This document shows, piece by piece, positions 6,380-9,852 of a stretch of DNA of 9,852 bases. Numbering within the stretch: the stretch's first letter is position 1; each line of letters begins with the position of its first letter. A program made the translations under genes and the position numbers. The notes below the pieces were generated by a model. That model was not told the DNA's origin. It did no database searches and saw only the letters and a list, made by a program, of their open reading frames with translations. Source of the DNA: UBA7803 sp049454295 (GTDB lineage: Bacteria; Pseudomonadota; Gammaproteobacteria; Pseudomonadales; Azotimanducaceae); the NCBI GenBank assembly GCA_049454295.1, contig JBMTYG010000116.1, forward strand, positions 1 to 9,852, in the 5' to 3' direction.

Positions 6380-7888
6380 TCAACCGAAATAACCCTGCAG
6401 ATACCAATCTCTAGAGGCATCGGTGAATATCCAACCGATTGCGCCATTACGAAGCTGCGCGATGTAGTAGTCGCGCCAGCAGGGTTCGCCGCTGTCCGTC
6501 ATCCACCAACCGCTCTCGATACGCTCTGGCCCCTGCAGCAAGGTTGCTGAATGGATATCGATTACGTGCGCTTTGGTAAATATCCAGCTCGGTTTAAGAG
6601 GAGCTGTCTGTTTTGGGATGTTTTGCTGTGTGGCGGGCGCACGTGATTGGACCCTGTGTTGATGCCGCTCGGACGATTTCGGAGCGAAGGGCGCTGTCAT
6701 TGCCCAGGAGGCCTCAGGGAGCGGCTGATCAACGCTTTGTAGCCCATGGCAGATGCCTTTACCTAGCCGTGTTTCGAGGCGATCGACTAGTGTTGCCAGG
6801 GTGGTCGTGTCCTGCGCAGCGGCCATGGCAGCGTGCGATATGCGTGAACCTGGAGTCAGTAAACCGGCAATAGGGCGATTGGTGCCGCAGGAGGTTTCAA
6901 GCTTGTCGACTCGAAGCTCGAGACTCAGCACCTCGGCTGGCAATGCAATCCGATCAAATCCGAGTCGGCACAGGCTTTCCAGATAGCGATATTCCCTCTG
7001 CGACTGCGCAAGACGCACGTCGAATCTGACGGCAGACTCGTCTCGTGCCCCGCTTTCGAACCGCCAGTGGAGAAGCGATGTCGCCAACTGGTGTGAAACA
7101 AGCCATTGCACAAGCTCTGCCAGAAGTCGGGACATGGGACCGCGCAGCAGAATATTTTTGTCTCGGATGGGAGACAGCAGATGCAGTGTGCTGCGGAAAC
7201 GCAGCGGAAACCGGAGTTCTGTCATGGGATCAGGCTGGTGGCCTTCCACCCGCTCTAGGTGGCTGACGAGCGTGCTGCCGAAGCGAAGGGCGATGTCTGC
7301 GCGGGGCAATCGGCGCAGCTGACCGAGCGTATGAATACCCATGGCCGCAAGCTGTTCGCAGTGGTCATCGGTGAGCACTCGAGGTTCGATTGAGGCCTGC
7401 GTCAGCGAAATGCTGTCAAGCGTGTCGTGCCCAGCTCGAGCCAGCAGGAATGCGGCACGCGGGGTGAACGCTATGCGCCACACCACGGCATGACCGAGAG
7501 TCCGACAAAGTGATTCTGCTTGTTGGGCGATAGCAGTTTCGCTGCCGAAAAGACGCAGGCTTTTACCGATTTCGATCACAAGACCCGCCGCCCCGATCAT
7601 GCTGATGCGATTGCTGAAACGGTATAGAACTTCGCCCAGGCGCTTCAGCCTGTATTCTTCAGCGCGCTGGTCCCGACGGTAGTGACGTAGAGTGGGCACG
7701 ATGCTCTGTGCGGTCGCGAGAGAACTCTCCAGTCGGATGCCCGCAGCGGCGGCCTGTGCGTTGCGATATATGATCCGGCGCCCCTCGATGACCACGCAGG
7801 GTGTATCGTCCTCTGCATCTGGCGTGGCCTCACGCTGACGGAATATCTCGAGCGATAAAGCCGGGAAGTAGAGTCCGAGCCAGCACAT
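6380..7888 (-). CDS. imuB: ImuB, catalytically inactive Y-family polymerase-like mutasome protein
   Basis: ImuB links DnaE2 to the sliding clamp and ImuA during SOS mutagenesis. The 502-aa protein starts at MCWLGLYFPALSLEIF, matching ImuB N-termini; the open frame extends further upstream, but the extra 81 codons overlap imuA and look non-coding. The acidic residue of the first Y-family motif is absent (GLYFPAL, 5-11). The second acidic pair is replaced in ISMIGAAGLVIEIGKSLRLFG (95-115; only part is diagnostic). Both agree with the non-catalytic role of the family. A helix-hairpin-helix-like segment LAAMGIHTLGQLRRLP covers 180-195. The C-terminus carries the ImuB signature GPERIESGWW (453-462) and RDYYIAQ (472-478). 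The expected clamp-binding site before LVDRLETRLG (367-376) is hard to recognise; RPIAGLL (338-344) is the nearest candidate. Its ATG shares one base with the imuA stop (TGATG). Confidence 0.94.
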   Translation of the reverse strand: MCWLGLYFPALSLEIFRQREATPDAEDDTPCVVIEGRRIIYRNAQAAAAGIRLESSLATAQSIVPTLRHYRRDQRAEEYRLKRLGEVLYRFSNRISMIGAAGLVIEIGKSLRLFGSETAIAQQAESLCRTLGHAVVWRIAFTPRAAFLLARAGHDTLDSISLTQASIEPRVLTDDHCEQLAAMGIHTLGQLRRLPRADIALRFGSTLVSHLERVEGHQPDPMTELRFPLRFRSTLHLLSPIRDKNILLRGPMSRLLAELVQWLVSHQLATSLLHWRFESGARDESAVRFDVRLAQSQREYRYLESLCRLGFDRIALPAEVLSLELRVDKLETSCGTNRPIAGLLTPGSRISHAAMAAAQDTTTLATLVDRLETRLGKGICHGLQSVDQPLPEASWAMTAPFAPKSSERHQHRVQSRAPATQQNIPKQTAPLKPSWIFTKAHVIDIHSATLLQGPERIESGWWMTDSGEPCWRDYYIAQLRNGAIGWIFTDASRDWYLQGYFG

Positions 7889-8736
7889 CAATGGGTGACT
7901 CTGAGTTGTCCCCGCTGTGATGCTTCTTCTTGTCCAAGCTCTGCAAGCAAATCCGCAAGTTCGGAAGAAGAGGAGGAGAGAGGATCCACGCGTTCGGCGG
8001 AGATGGGACGTGCAGTGTACGGAGGTCGGTGCGTCGACTGCCGACCTCTGCGCCATTCCGCTAGTAATTGCTCGAGAGGTTCCTGTGTTGCTATGCGCTC
8101 GAATTCGAGACAGAGACCGCTCACCGGCCATCCGCCGCGGCGCTTGCGGATATCTATTTGCAGCGCGCCTGATGCCGTAGGCGCAAGCTCCAGTCGTAGC
8201 TCAGCCATAGACTGATGTGCCGCTGCGGCAGCTGGGCGGAAGAGACAGGCAAGAGTGCCGCCCTGTAGCGCTGCAAACTGCAATCGGCGTGTTTGTTGTG
8301 TCTTGAGGCGACGCTCGTCGAGCCAGGCGAGAGCCAAGCTGCACGCGCCGGAACGGCTGGCTTGTTCCAGTGCCCATAGCGCCTCTTCATGGGTCTGGGT
8401 ATGCACGATCAGCAGACGTTCCAGCATGATGCCAAGTCCGGCGAGTGCCGGGGCATAGGGGACGAAAGGTGGATCAATCCAGATGACCCAGCGTGGCTCT
8501 GTTGCCGTGAGGTGACGGATAAGAGGCGCGAGTAGTCGGAGTTCGCCGATGCCGACAGTATCGAGAAGCAGCTCTGTCAATCCTGCCTTGGGCCAGCCAC
8601 CGCTCGGCAGATGCTTGTCCAGCAGTGGATAGCCGCTCGGATGGGCTGATACGGTGTGAAGCAGTTGCCCGGCGCGCCAGAGAGCCGGGTGCTGCAGGAG
8701 GTGGGAAAGCCCCGTGTTTGCTTCGCAGATGTCCAT
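7888..8736 (-). CDS. imuA: ImuA, translesion synthesis accessory protein (RecA-like fold)
   Basis: ImuA is the first gene of the damage-inducible mutasome operon, required with ImuB and DnaE2 for induced mutagenesis. The 282-aa protein starts MDICEANTGLSHLL and has the family N-terminal block HPALWRAGQL (16-25) and LPSGGWPKAGLTELL (43-57). In the latter, the position of the RecA Walker A loop is occupied by a sequence without GxxxxGK[ST]. GIGELRLLAPL (62-72) and WVIWIDPP (83-90) follow. The C-terminal third is variable, with a serine run at 254-258. The ATG at 8736 was preferred over an upstream TTG at 8769, because the TTG would sit in the probable -10 box and the family match begins at the ATG. 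No good ribosome site precedes it. Its stop overlaps the imuB start by one base. Confidence 0.92.
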   Translation of the reverse strand: MDICEANTGLSHLLQHPALWRAGQLLHTVSAHPSGYPLLDKHLPSGGWPKAGLTELLLDTVGIGELRLLAPLIRHLTATEPRWVIWIDPPFVPYAPALAGLGIMLERLLIVHTQTHEEALWALEQASRSGACSLALAWLDERRLKTQQTRRLQFAALQGGTLACLFRPAAAAAHQSMAELRLELAPTASGALQIDIRKRRGGWPVSGLCLEFERIATQEPLEQLLAEWRRGRQSTHRPPYTARPISAERVDPLSSSSSELADLLAELGQEEASQRGQLRVTH

Positions 8737-8743
8737 GAAGATA

Positions 8744-8759
8744 CTGTATATCTGTACAA
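8744..8759 (-). promoter_or_regulatory. LexA box, downstream copy (one mismatch)
   Basis: On the plus strand the site reads CTGT, then 8 bases, then ACAA; the last base differs from the ACAG consensus. Its central part is AT-rich (TATATCTG), as in E. coli-type SOS boxes. It begins 7 bases upstream of the imuA ATG, in the probable transcript leader, where bound LexA could block early transcription. Confidence 0.75.
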
Positions 8760-8768
8760 GGACGACCA

Positions 8769-8797
8769 AGAGTACCTGTACATAAATACAGTATCAA
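8769..8797 (-). promoter_or_regulatory. Predicted sigma-70 promoter of imuA-imuB-dnaE2
   Basis: On the minus strand TTGATA (8792-8797) matches the -35 consensus at five of six positions. It is followed by a 17-bp spacer and TACTCT (8769-8774), a weak -10 that keeps the TA...T positions. Transcription would start near 8761, giving a leader of about 25 bases before the imuA ATG. A weak -10 with LexA sites in and after the promoter fits a tightly repressed SOS gene. Confidence 0.5.
8776..8791 (-). promoter_or_regulatory. LexA box, upstream copy (perfect CTGT-N8-ACAG)
   Basis: The site is CTGT (8776-8779), the spacer ACATAAAT, then ACAG (8788-8791), an exact match to the gamma-proteobacterial LexA consensus. 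It fills almost all of the spacer of the predicted imuA promoter, so LexA binding should exclude RNA polymerase. Its start is 32 bp from that of the second box, about three helical turns, which would place two LexA dimers on the same face. Confidence 0.9.
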
Positions 8798-8815
8798 GCC
8801 CTCGATGCTGTTTCC

Positions 8816-8842
8816 TGAAACTTTTCGGGGCGTATTGTTTCA
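8816..8842 (-). terminator. Weak inverted repeat after ugd
   Basis: TGAAAC (8816-8821) and GTTTCA (8837-8842) can form a 6-bp stem with a 15-base loop, just past the ugd stop. A competing small stem GTTTC-CT-GAAAC lies at 8810-8821. Neither has a T-tract on the minus strand, so termination of ugd transcription before imuA is possible but not shown by the sequence. Confidence 0.2.
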
Positions 8843-8847
8843 CTGTG

Positions 8848-9852
8848 TCAGGCGATGGTCTCTCCGCGACCAATACCGTAATAGGTGAAACCGATCTCTT
8901 TGAGATAACGCGGGTCGTAGAGATTGCGACCGTCGAAGATGACAGGTGCCTGCAGACGTGCACGAAGATCGTCGAAATCGGGACTGCGGAACTGATTCCA
9001 CTCAGTGACCACAACCAGCGCGTCTGCATGCTCGAGCGTATCGTCACGGTGTTCGCACAGGCGAAATCCTGCGCGTCCTGCAAGCTCACGCTGCGCAGCT
9101 GCGCCTGCGGCAGGATCGTAAGCTTGCACGCGGGCTCCCCGTGCCAGCAGATGCTCAATCAAAGCAAGACTCGGGGCCTCGCGAATATCATCCGTGTTCG
9201 GTTTGAACGCGAGCCCCCAGAGGGCAAAGACTCGACCGCTTAAGTCCGCGCCGAAGTGTGCAACGATCTTTTCGCCCAGCACACGCTTTTGCCGCTCATT
9301 CACTATCTCGACGCTGCGCATGATGGCAGCGTCATAGCCAGTTTCTCCTGCCGTGTGGATGAGCGCTTTGACATCCTTTGGAAAACACGAACCGCCGTAG
9401 CCGGTGCCTGCGTAGATAAAGTGGTAGCCAATGCGGGGATCCGTGCCGATACCGCGCCTTACGGACTCAATGTCTGCACCCAGACGCTCAGCAAGGTTCG
9501 CGAACTCGTTCATGAGACTGATACGCGTTGCGAGCATTACGTTGGCAGCATATTTGGTCAGCTCTGCCGAGCGCACATCCATGTGGACTATCTTGTCGTG
9601 ATTGCGGTTGAACGGTGCATACAGGGTGTCGAGCAGCAGCGTACTTCTAGGGTTATCTGAGCCGATCACGATGCGATCAGGTTTCATGAAGTCGCTGACT
9701 GCAGCGCCTTCCTTCAGAAACTCTGGGTTCGAGACCACATCGAATTCGATTTCGACCCCCCGCTCGGACAATGTTTCAACCACGTTTGACCGCATGCCCG
9801 CCGCGGTGCCGACCGGCACGGTCGACTTGTCAACAATGACTTTCGGTTTCTG
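8848..9852 (-). CDS. ugd: UDP-glucose 6-dehydrogenase (5' end outside window)
   Basis: This enzyme oxidises UDP-glucose to UDP-glucuronate with two NAD+ in the cytoplasm, feeding uronic-acid-containing polysaccharides. The visible 334 residues run in frame to the window edge, entering with KPKVIVDKSTVPVGT. The full protein is normally about 440-450 residues, so about 110 N-terminal residues, including the NAD-binding GxGYVG loop, lie outside. Diagnostic blocks seen are NPEFLKEG, SAELTKYAANVMLA (substrate and catalytic Lys/Asn) and the active-site cysteine in GTGYGGSCFPKD (fragment residue about 156). The C-terminal NAD/UDP-sugar domain has LWGLAFKPNTDDIREAPS and a final VVTEWNQF and DGRNLYDP. 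The GTG at 9819 is an internal valine codon, not the start. It is separated from imuA by 111 bp on the same strand. The epimerase at 1-696 would use its product. Confidence 0.96.
   Translation of the reverse strand, partial: QKPKVIVDKSTVPVGTAAGMRSNVVETLSERGVEIEFDVVSNPEFLKEGAAVSDFMKPDRIVIGSDNPRSTLLLDTLYAPFNRNHDKIVHMDVRSAELTKYAANVMLATRISLMNEFANLAERLGADIESVRRGIGTDPRIGYHFIYAGTGYGGSCFPKDVKALIHTAGETGYDAAIMRSVEIVNERQKRVLGEKIVAHFGADLSGRVFALWGLAFKPNTDDIREAPSLALIEHLLARGARVQAYDPAAGAAAQRELAGRAGFRLCEHRDDTLEHADALVVVTEWNQFRSPDFDDLRARLQAPVIFDGRNLYDPRYLKEIGFTYYGIGRGETIA

Noticed and set aside
7889..8131. An 81-codon N-terminal extension of ImuB.
   Set aside because: It overlaps imuA in another frame, has low-complexity Ser/Thr/Arg composition, and the family match starts exactly at the ATG at 7888.
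8737..8769. An 11-codon N-terminal extension of ImuA from a TTG.
   Set aside because: The TTG falls in the predicted -10 box and the extension would encode the LexA box; the ATG at 8736 fits the family better.
8577..9243. Long open frames of about 195 codons on both strands across the end of imuA, the LexA region and the end of ugd.
   Set aside because: They run through the operators and over the true imuA and ugd frames, and their translations resemble no family.

Overview
The window looks like a gammaproteobacterial (less likely betaproteobacterial) chromosome segment of moderately high GC. Three things point there: a two-gene module of the XrtA/PEP-CTERM-type exopolysaccharide system, a split imuA-imuB-dnaE2 mutasome operon, and operator sites of the E. 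coli CTGT-N8-ACAG LexA type. I cannot name the genus. I see no tRNA, rRNA, insertion sequence, integrase or CRISPR array.

Layout from left to right: (1) 1-696, minus strand, the N-terminal 232 residues of an NAD-dependent UDP-glucuronate 4-epimerase-like protein; its 3' end lies outside the window. (2) 718-897, minus strand, a doubtful 59-aa ORF just upstream of it, then a non-coding divergent region (898-1069). (3) 1070-3165, plus strand, two tightly spaced genes: a cytoplasmic polysaccharide-biosynthesis tyrosine autokinase with a (Tyr-Gly)6 tail, and an ExeA-like AAA ATPase of the XrtA-associated type. (4) 3176-8736, minus strand, converging on the ATPase gene with a 10-bp gap: imuA, imuB and dnaE2, read in that order. 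They are compactly organised (imuA stop and imuB start share one base; imuB and dnaE2 are 9 bp apart). The upstream region has two LexA boxes, one perfect and one with a single mismatch. (5) 8848-9852, minus strand, the C-terminal 334 residues of UDP-glucose 6-dehydrogenase (Ugd); its start lies outside the window.

The sugar genes make biochemical sense together: Ugd makes UDP-glucuronate, the epimerase can convert it to UDP-galacturonate, and the kinase and ATPase belong to the polysaccharide assembly and export machinery. The three DNA-repair genes form a separate SOS-induced unit: ImuA and ImuB are the accessory proteins and DnaE2 is the polymerase of mutagenic translesion synthesis. The notable point is location: the SOS mutagenesis operon lies inside an exopolysaccharide locus, between genes for two consecutive steps of uronic-acid nucleotide-sugar synthesis. 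All main genes belong to known families. I did not find a clearly new system; the most useful leads are the gene arrangement, the double LexA operator and a few local oddities.
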